Assembly (NCBI GenBank): GCA_020720945.1
Contig: DYNR01000049.1
Span: forward strand, 1 to 12,683
Reading direction: 5' to 3'
Length of the DNA: 12,683 bases
Source of the DNA: Chthoniobacter flavus
GTDB taxonomy: Bacteria; Verrucomicrobiota; Verrucomicrobiia; Chthoniobacterales; DYNR01
Every line of letters starts with the position of its first letter. Positions within the stretch are counted from its first letter, which is position 1. The notes below the pieces were generated by a model. It was not told the origin of the DNA and ran no database searches. It saw only the letters and a program-made list of their open reading frames with translations. The position numbers and the translations under genes are program-made. Below are positions 6,032 through 12,657 of the stretch, one piece after another.

Positions 6032-7317
6032 GATGCGGAAGTTCCTGAAGAACGGGTTTCTAAAGAACGAAAAACCGCCGCAAGTTTTTCTACGGCTTCT
6101 TGGATTTCGGTTTCGCGGATATTGAGGGGAGGGAGAAGGCGGATCACTTTTTCTCCGGCGGGTATCACCAAAATGCCCTGCTGCATGGCTTCAAGAGTTG
6201 CCACAATCGAAGGCAAGGGAGCGTCCGCTGGTAAATCCATCAAAGAAGGGAGAATTTCGATGCCGACCATGAGTCCGATTTGGCGCACTTCTTTCACGAG
6301 AGGCGAGCCGATCGCGCGAATTTTTTTTGCCAGCGAGGCGCCGGTTTCCTTTGCGTGAAGCAGGAGGTTTTCCCGTTCGATAATAGAAAAAACGGCCAAC
6401 CCGGCAGCGCAAGTGACGGCGTTTCCGCCATAGGTTGTCCCGTGCGAACCGGGGCCCAGCAAAGAGGGGAGGCGAACTTCTCCACCAGTTCCGGCAAATG
6501 CTTTGTCCCTCACCCAAAACGCCCCGAGGGGAAAACCGTTGGCGATTCCTTTGGCCCAGCTCACCGCATCGGGTTCGGCATCCGTGCCAGCAATCGTCCG
6601 CCACCCGCACCAATCCCCCGTCCGTCCCAACCCGCACTGGATTTCGTCAAAAAGCAAAAGCAAATTGTGCTTGTCGCAAAGCGCGCGCAAGCCTTGCAGG
6701 AATTCACGGGACGCGATATGGATGCCTCCCTCGCCTTGGACTGGCTCCACGAGAATCGCCACGGTTGCCGGAGTGATGGCCGACTCGGTAGCTTCCAGAT
6801 CGCCAAAAGGAACATGGCGGAATCCCTCCAGCAAAGGAGCAAATCCCGTTTTCACTTTCTCTTGGCCCGTCGCAGAAATTCCCGTCATCGTCCGCCCGTG
6901 GAAGGAACCTAAAAAAGTAATCACCTCGTGCCGGTCCCCCGTCGCCGCGCCAAACTTGCGGGAAAGTTTGATCAGACCCTCGTTTGCTTCTGCCCCGCTG
7001 TTGCAAAAAAATACGCGTCCATCGCCGACGCGAGAGACGAGCAAGGAGGCGAGTTCCGCTTGCGGACGGGTGTAGTAGAGGTTGGAAGTGTGGACGAGCG
7101 TCGAGGCTTGGGCGACAACGGCGCGAGTCACTTCCGGATGACAGTGACCGAGGGAACAAACGGCGATCCCTGCGCCAAAGTCCAAATATTTTTTTCCGGA
7201 TTCATCCCAAACAAACGCGCCCTCCCCACGGGCTAATTGCAGGTCGAAGCGTCCGTAAGTTCCTAAAACACAATGGGTATAGAGTTCCTTGGTGCTGGTT
7301 GGGGCGTGTTGGTTCAT
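6028..7317 (-). CDS. argD: Acetylornithine aminotransferase (class III, PLP-dependent)
   Basis: This 429-residue cytoplasmic enzyme converts N-acetylglutamate semialdehyde to N-acetylornithine with glutamate as amino donor, in arginine synthesis; members may also act on succinyl-diaminopimelate precursors. Fold-type I features are FCNSGAEANEG (104-114), the GSFHGRT stretch (137-143), EPVQGEGG (191-198), FDEIQCGLGRTG (223-234) with D224 contacting the PLP pyridine nitrogen, and the PLP lysine K256 in WAKGIANGFPLGA. TTYGGN is at 294-299. The ATG at 7317 begins MNQHAPTSTKELY and leads directly into the family's opening YGRFDLQLARGEG. A longer reading from 7425 would start inside the rpsI terminator and is rejected. 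No strong Shine-Dalgarno sequence or clear promoter is visible in the 80 bases upstream. It is the first gene after the ribosomal-protein terminator and leads the glycan operon. Confidence 0.92.
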   Translation of the reverse strand: MNQHAPTSTKELYTHCVLGTYGRFDLQLARGEGAFVWDESGKKYLDFGAGIAVCSLGHCHPEVTRAVVAQASTLVHTSNLYYTRPQAELASLLVSRVGDGRVFFCNSGAEANEGLIKLSRKFGAATGDRHEVITFLGSFHGRTMTGISATGQEKVKTGFAPLLEGFRHVPFGDLEATESAITPATVAILVEPVQGEGGIHIASREFLQGLRALCDKHNLLLLFDEIQCGLGRTGDWCGWRTIAGTDAEPDAVSWAKGIANGFPLGAFWVRDKAFAGTGGEVRLPSLLGPGSHGTTYGGNAVTCAAGLAVFSIIERENLLLHAKETGASLAKKIRAIGSPLVKEVRQIGLMVGIEILPSLMDLPADAPLPSIVATLEAMQQGILVIPAGEKVIRLLPPLNIRETEIQEAVEKLAAVFRSLETRSSGTSAS

Positions 7318-7391
7318 GGCAAAAAAGAAAAGGTTGTCTCGCGGGAAAGGATGGCGGTTGAAACGCGGAGGAGGAAGGATTTTAGATGAGG

Positions 7392-7437
7392 AAAACAAAA
7401 AAGCGGACTCTGGGGCACAGGGCACCGAATCCGCTTT
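7392..7437 (-). terminator. Intrinsic terminator after rpsI
   Basis: On the - strand, AAAGCGGA (7437-7430) pairs perfectly with TCCGCTTT (7407-7400) around a 22-base loop. The stem runs into TTTTTT-G-TTTT (7402-7392). It begins 59 bases after the rpsI stop codon and precedes the argD start at 7317, so it should separate the ribosomal-protein operon from the argD-glycan genes. The + strand copy is less convincing. Confidence 0.85.
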
Positions 7438-7496
7438 GTTTTGTTGGAGTGATGGTTTTTGCTTGTTCTCTTTGCGAGACCTCGGAGCGAGGCCGA

Positions 7497-7892
7497 TCAG
7501 CGTTTGGAGAACTGGAAGCGCTTGCGGGCACCCGGTTGACCAGATTTTTTCCGTTCCTTCATCCTCGGGTCGCGGGTCAAGAGGCCTTCTTGCTTGAGAG
7601 CAGGACGCAACTCCGCATCGGTCACGAGCAACGCACGAGAAAGCGCGAGGCGCAAAGCACCCGCTTGCCCGTTGATTCCTCCGCCAACCGTTTTCGCCTT
7701 CACATCGAAGCTGTGAACTCCGTTGGCGATTTCGAGGGGCTTCAAGATGGTGTTTTGGAGGCTCAAGCTAGGAAAGTATTCGGTGAACTCTTTCCCGTTG
7801 ACTTCAAAGTTGCCAGTGCCTGGAGACAAGAGGACGGTCGCCACAGCGGTTTTGCGCCGTCCGGAAGTGTGGATAGGTTGTTGCGTAGCCAT
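7497..7892 (-). CDS. rpsI: 30S ribosomal protein S9
   Basis: This 131-residue small-subunit protein has the usual length for bacterial S9. The conserved start GRRKTAVATVLL (11-22), the ITVNG-like segment FEVNGKEFTEYF (29-40), the glycine-rich stretch GGGINGQAGALRLALSRAL (70-88), and the basic tail (DPRMKERKK at 108-116, then RKRFQFSKR at 123-131) are all present. In the ribosome the C-terminal arginine of S9 reaches the P-site tRNA, and here it is intact (R131). The gene lies 61 bases downstream of rplM in the standard rplM-rpsI order and ends 59 bases before a strong intrinsic terminator. No clear Shine-Dalgarno sequence precedes its ATG. Confidence 0.97.
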   Translation of the reverse strand: MATQQPIHTSGRRKTAVATVLLSPGTGNFEVNGKEFTEYFPSLSLQNTILKPLEIANGVHSFDVKAKTVGGGINGQAGALRLALSRALLVTDAELRPALKQEGLLTRDPRMKERKKSGQPGARKRFQFSKR

Positions 7893-7953
7893 GAAAATGA
7901 TGGGTTTTGTAGAATCCCTGTAAAAATGCCAGTTTAGGGCAAGGGGTGTTTGG

Positions 7954-8385
7954 TTAAATTGCTTTCAGTTTTTGCGCGGCGTGCGGGTGCTCGCTACCGG
8001 TATAAACTTTGAGTTTGCGGTAGATGTCCCGTCCGAGGCGGTTGTGGGGAATCATTCCGCGGACAGCCCGTTCGATCAGGAGTTCGGGATGGCGATCCCT
8101 CCGCGCGCGGAAGTTTTCGGATTTGTGACCACCTACGAAACCGGAGAAGCTCATGTAGGTCTTTTGGACCTCCTTCTTCCCTCCGATTTGCACTTTGTCG
8201 GCATTGATCACAACGACGAAGTCCCCGTTGTCGATGTGGGGAGTATAAGTAACTTTCCCTTTACCGCGGAGCAGGTTGGCGATTTTTACAGCGATATGAC
8301 CCAGCGTTTGGTTCTCGGCATCAACGAGATACCACTCACTTTGGGTCTGTTCAGTTTTAGCAGAAAATGTCCTCTTAGTTGGCAT
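7954..8385 (-). CDS. rplM: 50S ribosomal protein L13
   Basis: This 143-residue large-subunit protein is of the usual length. Family landmarks are WYLVDAENQTLGHIA (18-32), LRGKGKVTYTPHIDNGDFVV (39-58), VINADKV (59-65), KKEVQKTYMSFSGFVGG (70-86), the AVRGMIPHNRLGR region (107-119), and KLKVYTGSEHPHAAQ (124-138). It acts early in 50S assembly. The N-terminal extension of about ten residues (MPTKRTFSAK) is slightly longer than in E. coli and is normal in several phyla. It leads the rplM-rpsI operon. The leader upstream carries two candidate promoters and a terminator-like hairpin, so attenuation is conceivable. The ATG lacks a clear Shine-Dalgarno sequence. Confidence 0.97.
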   Translation of the reverse strand: MPTKRTFSAKTEQTQSEWYLVDAENQTLGHIAVKIANLLRGKGKVTYTPHIDNGDFVVVINADKVQIGGKKEVQKTYMSFSGFVGGHKSENFRARRDRHPELLIERAVRGMIPHNRLGRDIYRKLKVYTGSEHPHAAQKLKAI

Positions 8386-8399
8386 GACTTGGACGCGTC

Positions 8400-8427
8400 A
8401 GGATAGGGATTTCGGAATGCCCGTCAA
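8400..8427 (-). promoter_or_regulatory. Candidate proximal promoter of rplM
   Basis: On the - strand, TTGACG (8427-8422, 5 of 6) is followed after 16 bases by TATCCT (8405-8400, 4 of 6). A transcript from here would start near 8393 and leave a leader of only about 8 bases before the rplM ATG. It is weaker than the distal candidate because of its -10 box. Confidence 0.35.
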
Positions 8428-8479
8428 CCTAAATTTTGTTTTTTTTATCCGCGTTTTTTCAAAGCCCCCTCGCACCCGC

Positions 8480-8509
8480 AAAAAACAAAAGCGGCAGGCA
8501 CCCTTGCCG
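8480..8509 (-). terminator. Terminator-like hairpin in the rplM leader
   Basis: On the - strand CGGCA-A-GG, loop GTG, then CC-TGCCG forms a GC-rich stem with one bulged A (8509-8492). It is followed by C-TTTT-G-TTTTTT (8491-8480), a convincing intrinsic terminator shape. It lies between the distal rplM promoter candidate (8528-8556) and the rplM start (8385). The only gene on the far side is on the opposite strand, so no upstream gene needs this terminator. Attenuation of rplM-rpsI is the natural reading, but it is unproven. Confidence 0.6.
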
Positions 8510-8527
8510 GCGCGGATTCTTTCGCCG

Positions 8528-8556
8528 TATATAAATTCTATTTTGCTGATTTTCAA
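8528..8556 (-). promoter_or_regulatory. Candidate distal promoter of rplM-rpsI
   Basis: On the - strand TTGAAA (8556-8551, 5 of 6) is followed after exactly 17 bases by TATATA (8533-8528, 4 of 6), in an AT-rich setting. Transcription would start near 8521, giving a leader of roughly 135 bases that contains the terminator-like hairpin. Confidence 0.45.
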
Positions 8557-8682
8557 CAAGTTGCATCTTTTCGCTCCCGCGTCTCCGCCCTTCTCTTGCG
8601 CCCGTCAGTTCCGTTGCTTTCCCGTTTTATCGTGCTTGGAAAACTCGAAAATCCGTTTAAGGTCTTGGGGAAAAACAGCACG

Positions 8683-10020
8683 ATGAAGCAGCAACCGCAA
8701 AACTTTCTTCCGGGTTTCCATGTAATGACGAAGCCGATTGGCCCGATTTGCAACCTCGATTGCAAATACTGCTTTTACTTGGAAAAAGAAAAACTCTACC
8801 CGGAGAGCGGCGGGTTTCGGATGTCCGAACAAGTGCTGGAAACTTTTGTCCGCGACTACATCGCCGCCCAGCGCGTCCCGGAAATCACTTTTGCATGGCA
8901 GGGCGGAGAGCCCACTTTGCTGGGGGTCCCCTTTTTCCGCAAAGCCGTGGAACTGCAAAAACGCTACGCCAACGGCAAACGGATCCTCAATTCTTTCCAA
9001 ACCAACGGGACGCTTTTGGACGATGAATGGGGGCTCTTTTTGGCGGAAAATGGTTTTTTGGTCGGGTTGAGCATCGATGGTCCAGCGCACTTGCACGATG
9101 CCTACCGGGTGGATAAAAAGCAAAACCCCACCTTTGAAAAAGTGATGGGAGGGCTGGAAATTTTGAAAAAGCACGGGGTGGAATTTAACACGCTGACGGT
9201 CGTCAACCGCAAAAACTCCCTCCACCCTCTCGAAATTTACGACTTCCTCAAAGAAATCGGATCGGGCTTCATCCAGCTCATCCCGCTGGTCGAACGCCGC
9301 GCCGATAAAGAGCTCAACCCGTATGGGTTAGAGCTTGCGCCACCACCGCAAAGCGAGATGGAAGACGCCGATTGCCCGGTGACCGCTTGGAGCGTGCGCG
9401 CCGAGGATTACGGAAAATTTTTAACCTCGATTTTCGACAGGTGGGTTCGCAAGGATGTCGGAAAAATTTTTGTCCAGCTCTTCGATGTCGCGCTAGGAAA
9501 CTGGATGCGGTATCCGGGCGGGCTTTGCGTGTTTTCTGAAAAATGCGGTACGGCTCTCGCCCTGGAACACAACGGCGACCTCTACGCCTGCGACCATTAT
9601 GTCTATCCCGAATACCGCCGGGGCAACATTTTGCAAACGCCCATCGCCGAAATGGTGGCATCTCCCGAACAGCGAAAATTCGGGGCAGACAAATCGGATT
9701 CTCTTCCGGCGTATTGCAAAAAATGCAGCGTCCGTTTCGCCTGTCACGGGGAATGCCCGAAACACCGTTTCGCCAAAACTCCCGACGGGGAAGATGGCTT
9801 GAACTACCTTTGCCCCGCATACAAAAAATTCTTTTCGCACATCGACCCCTACATGCAATCGATGGCGGGGTTGTTGCGTGCGGGGCATCCGGCCGCAGAG
9901 ATTTGCGGTTTGCTCGCAGAGGGCAAAATAGCGGGCGTTTCTGCGGAAATCGGCAGGAACCAATTGTGCCCTTGCGGAAGCGGAAAACGCTACAAACGGT
10001 GCTGCGGAGCGAGAAAGTGA
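8683..10020 (+). CDS. Anaerobic sulfatase-maturating radical SAM/SPASM enzyme with C-terminal SEC-C motif
   Basis: This 445-residue enzyme probably oxidises the active-site Cys or Ser of sulfatases to formylglycine, in the cytoplasm before export. The radical SAM cluster motif is C23-NLD-C27-KY-C30, followed by WQGGEPTLL (72-80). The SPASM-type cysteines C282, C288, C303, C345, C348, C354, C358 and C377 match, in order and spacing, the two auxiliary [4Fe-4S] clusters that I recall for the Clostridium perfringens enzyme. D304, next to C303, matches its proposed general base. Residues 428-442 add a SEC-C motif (LCPCGSGKRYKRCCG), the zinc site otherwise known from the SecA C-terminus. ATG at 8683 is chosen over TTG at 8596 because homologues begin shortly before FHVMTKPIGPICN. 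No sulfatase is in the window, so substrates lie elsewhere. A maturase of other peptides cannot be excluded. Confidence 0.88.
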   Translation: MKQQPQNFLPGFHVMTKPIGPICNLDCKYCFYLEKEKLYPESGGFRMSEQVLETFVRDYIAAQRVPEITFAWQGGEPTLLGVPFFRKAVELQKRYANGKRILNSFQTNGTLLDDEWGLFLAENGFLVGLSIDGPAHLHDAYRVDKKQNPTFEKVMGGLEILKKHGVEFNTLTVVNRKNSLHPLEIYDFLKEIGSGFIQLIPLVERRADKELNPYGLELAPPPQSEMEDADCPVTAWSVRAEDYGKFLTSIFDRWVRKDVGKIFVQLFDVALGNWMRYPGGLCVFSEKCGTALALEHNGDLYACDHYVYPEYRRGNILQTPIAEMVASPEQRKFGADKSDSLPAYCKKCSVRFACHGECPKHRFAKTPDGEDGLNYLCPAYKKFFSHIDPYMQSMAGLLRAGHPAAEICGLLAEGKIAGVSAEIGRNQLCPCGSGKRYKRCCGARK

Positions 10021-10023
10021 TAG

Positions 10024-10048
10024 ATTTTTCTGGAAAAATGCGTTTTTC
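10024..10048 (+). terminator. Overlapping AT-rich hairpins after the maturase gene
   Basis: ATTTTTC (10024-10030) pairs with GAAAAAT (10033-10039); alternatively GAAAAA (10033-10038) pairs with TTTTTC (10043-10048) around a TGCG loop. Both are perfect, but they share the middle arm, so only one can form. The stems are AT-rich and weak. Partial termination before the next gene is possible. The rest of the 76-bp gap shows only AGGG (10080-10083) as a distant ribosome binding site for the ATG at 10097. Confidence 0.3.
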
Positions 10049-10096
10049 TCCTCTGGCGAAAACCTGAGTTAGAAACGAAAGGGCGCAAATCAAAAA

Positions 10097-12652
10097 ATGC
10101 ACGAATACAGTTGGGAGCGATCTCCATCCGAGAAAAAGAAATGGACATGGCGCCGCTTTTTATACACGGCTCTCGCCGTCCTGTTTGTCCTTTTGCTGAT
10201 CGGCGGAAGCGTCGCCTTCACCGCCGTTGCGATTTTCACCAAAAAATTTGAAGACATCGCAAACGGGTTCGACTTGAACCAAGTCCGCGAGATGGAATCC
10301 GCCTCGCTACTCTTCGACCGCAACGGAAAAGAGTTTGGCAAACTGTTCATCCAAAACCGCAACCCGGTCGATTACACGGAGATTTCTAAAAACATGGTGG
10401 ATGCGGTGATCTCCGCAGAGGACAACCGTTTTTACGAACACAAGGGCGTTGACTGGTTTGGTATCTCCCGGGCGATGGTCGAAAACTGGCGCAAAGGAAG
10501 GATTTCGCAGGGTGCCAGCACCGTCACCCAACAGCTCGCGCGCAACTCCTTCGACATGCGGGAACGGACTTACCAGCGGAAGCTGATCGAAATGTTTTTA
10601 GCGTGGCGGATCGAGACCCGGTATTCGAAACGGGAAATCATGGAAATGTATCTGAACCGCGTCTATTTCGGCAGCGGTTTTTACGGGGTGGACGCGGCGG
10701 CGCGCGGCTATTTTGGCAAGTCCGCCAAAGAGCTTGGCATCGGCGAAAGCGCGATGCTGGCCGGCCTCCTCCGCAGCCCGCAAGCCCTCTCCCCGTGGAA
10801 CAACATCAAAGCCGCAACAAACATCCGCGATGTGGTCCTGAACCAGATGCGGGATCTGGGCTTCATCTCCCGCCAGCAACTCAAAGAAGAGGTCGCTGCC
10901 CCCCTCTCCGTCATCCCCCGCACAAACTTGCACCGCGTCTCTTATTCCTACGACCTCATCCGCCAGCAAGTCATTGCCGCTCTAGGGTTTGAACAAGCCA
11001 TGAACGGCGGCTATCAAATCGGCACCACCCTCGATCTGGATTTGCAAAAATCTGCGGAAGAAGCCGTCCTTGCGCAGCTAGAAAAAATCGAGCAGCACCC
11101 CGGATACAACCACGAAAAATACGCCGAATACCGCAAACGCCACGCGAAAGAAGAAAGCAAAATCGACCAAGGAGACCCGTCCCTCCGATTGCCCGTCCCC
11201 AAATACTTGCAAGGTGCGTTGCTGGCTTTAGAAAATTCGACGGGCGGCATTTTGGCGATGGTGGGAGGGCGCGATTTCCGGCACAGCGAATACAACCGCG
11301 CGCTGCAGGCAAAGCGTCCGGCGGGCACCGCAATTACCCCTCTCGTTTACGCCTCGGCTTTTGACAACAACCTGCCGCCAAACACGCGGGTGGATGATTC
11401 TTGCATCGACAACCGCTATGTGATGGTCGGCGGCGCGACGGGCATTTTAGGGGAATGGGGGGTGGAACGCACGGAAAACCAATACGAAGGCCCCATGACG
11501 GCGCGGCAGGCTTTGGTCGCTGGAAAAAACGCGGCAACCGTCCGGCTAGGTCTCCAGCTCGGCCTGACAAAACTCCGTAAAACCTTGGCAGACATGGGGA
11601 TCACTTCGCCCCTGCGCGATTACTCCAATACTTTTTTGGGTAGCAGCGAAATGACTCTGGACGAGCTGACCCTCGCCTACACGGTGTTTCCGAACCAAGG
11701 CAAACGCCCCAAAAATATTTTCATCATCCAAAAAATCCAGGACTCCAATGGCACCACGGTCTATGACGCAAAACCAAAAATGGAAAAAGCCATTTCAGGG
11801 AGTGCTGCATACCAAACGCACCTCGCGCTCGAAGAGTCCCTCAACACGGATCCCGTAATTCGCTCCCGCGACAACTTGGCAAACTTCCCCGCCGCGGGAA
11901 AAAACGGCTCCGCTTACGGGTTCACCGATACTTATTACATCGGATACGATTCCGAAATTACCGTCGGAGTTTGGGTGGGATTCGACAAGCCGACAAAAAT
12001 TTACAGGGGGGCGTTCGGAAGGGATTTGGCGATGCCCGTCTGGAGCCGTTTCATGAACGAAGCCATCGAGAAAATCCCGCCCAAAGCGTTCAAAAAATCG
12101 CTGGAAGTCGAACCGGTCGAAATTTGTTCCGTTTCCGGTTTGCTCGCCACGGCGAAATGCAACCGCGACCTCGGCGACGGAGCAGGTTCTCATTCAACTA
12201 CTTACATCGAATACCTGACACCATCACAAAAGCCGAAAATCGTTTGCGATGTCCATGGTGGCGGGCTCCGCAATTTTGCCAAGAACTTCCAGCAGGACGA
12301 GTGGCCGCGTGCGGCATCCGCGATCGACTTGACGAAAATCCGCCCGGTCGGAGTCCTTGCCCCCACGCTGATCGGTTTCAACGATGTCTATCATTCCGTC
12401 CAACCGGGAGCATCCCGCAAAAACCCGGGAGAAATTCCCGTCGCGAAAGCCTTGCCCGTGCAGTTTGCCGATGGCTCCAAAGCCGAAGCGGGCAACTTGG
12501 GCGAAACTTCCGAAGGGGTTCCCGTCGCCAATGCGATTCCGATCCAAAGCCCCGGCGAACGGGAAATCCGCAAGGCGGAATCGAAGGCAGGCTACACGCC
12601 GCTCGAACGCCCCGCCATCCAACTCGCCCAACCGCCTCCCACCCAATTTTAA
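10097..12652 (+). CDS. Class A penicillin-binding-protein homologue with intact GT51 domain and degenerate transpeptidase motifs
   Basis: This 851-residue bitopic inner-membrane protein has a basic cytoplasmic N-terminus, one transmembrane helix (about 21-47), a GT51 domain (about 70-250) and a transpeptidase-fold domain (about 280-665). The peptidoglycan glycosyltransferase motifs are intact: AEDNRFYEHKG with catalytic E108, QGASTVTQQLARN (138-150), and EMYLNRVYFG with E183. In the transpeptidase domain the three catalytic motifs are changed at their expected positions: SxxK is TAIT (411-414), SxN is GKN (476-478), and KTG is KNG (602-604). The surrounding fold segments (LLALENSTGGILAMVGGRDF at 375-394; the GVWVGFD strand at 624-630) are well kept. 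C677, C688, C717 and H720 resemble the usual PBP1A C-terminal region. The last 120 residues are a proline-rich tail. It likely polymerises glycan strands but does not crosslink them. Confidence 0.9.
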   Translation: MHEYSWERSPSEKKKWTWRRFLYTALAVLFVLLLIGGSVAFTAVAIFTKKFEDIANGFDLNQVREMESASLLFDRNGKEFGKLFIQNRNPVDYTEISKNMVDAVISAEDNRFYEHKGVDWFGISRAMVENWRKGRISQGASTVTQQLARNSFDMRERTYQRKLIEMFLAWRIETRYSKREIMEMYLNRVYFGSGFYGVDAAARGYFGKSAKELGIGESAMLAGLLRSPQALSPWNNIKAATNIRDVVLNQMRDLGFISRQQLKEEVAAPLSVIPRTNLHRVSYSYDLIRQQVIAALGFEQAMNGGYQIGTTLDLDLQKSAEEAVLAQLEKIEQHPGYNHEKYAEYRKRHAKEESKIDQGDPSLRLPVPKYLQGALLALENSTGGILAMVGGRDFRHSEYNRALQAKRPAGTAITPLVYASAFDNNLPPNTRVDDSCIDNRYVMVGGATGILGEWGVERTENQYEGPMTARQALVAGKNAATVRLGLQLGLTKLRKTLADMGITSPLRDYSNTFLGSSEMTLDELTLAYTVFPNQGKRPKNIFIIQKIQDSNGTTVYDAKPKMEKAISGSAAYQTHLALEESLNTDPVIRSRDNLANFPAAGKNGSAYGFTDTYYIGYDSEITVGVWVGFDKPTKIYRGAFGRDLAMPVWSRFMNEAIEKIPPKAFKKSLEVEPVEICSVSGLLATAKCNRDLGDGAGSHSTTYIEYLTPSQKPKIVCDVHGGGLRNFAKNFQQDEWPRAASAIDLTKIRPVGVLAPTLIGFNDVYHSVQPGASRKNPGEIPVAKALPVQFADGSKAEAGNLGETSEGVPVANAIPIQSPGEREIRKAESKAGYTPLERPAIQLAQPPPTQF

Positions 12653-12657
12653 CCTGA

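Larger units (their letters stand above)
8386..8682. other. Divergent intergenic region between rplM and the maturase gene
   Basis: These 297 bases hold no gene I can support. For the - strand there are two promoter candidates for rplM and a terminator-like hairpin. A 7-bp pairing, ATCCGCG (8447-8453) with CGCGGAT (8511-8517), encloses that hairpin. On the + strand the reading frame of the maturase stays open back to a TTG at 8596, but that stretch lacks family similarity. GGGG at 8667-8670 is a plausible, slightly distant ribosome binding site for the ATG at 8683. I see no convincing + strand promoter. Confidence 0.6.

Noticed and set aside
6028..7317. Sugar aminotransferase acting in glycan synthesis, in place of ArgD
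   Set aside because: The protein is a class III enzyme with ArgD-type motifs (DEIQCGLGRTG, WAKGIANGFPLGA); sugar aminotransferases of the DegT family look different.
7318..7425. Longer N-terminus for ArgD
   Set aside because: It would begin inside the loop of the rpsI terminator and has no family similarity.
7386..7937. + strand open frame opposite rpsI
   Set aside because: It is a shadow of a conserved ribosomal protein gene and its translation matches no family I recognise. The same holds for other long antisense frames opposite argD, the maturase and the PBP gene.
8596..8682. TTG at 8596 as start of the sulfatase maturase
   Set aside because: The added 29 residues lack family character, and GGGG upstream of the ATG at 8683 offers a better initiation site.
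11327..11908. Frameshift or pseudogene as explanation for the missing PBP motifs
   Set aside because: The frame is continuous over the full family length, and conserved fold segments surround each changed motif in the correct order and spacing.
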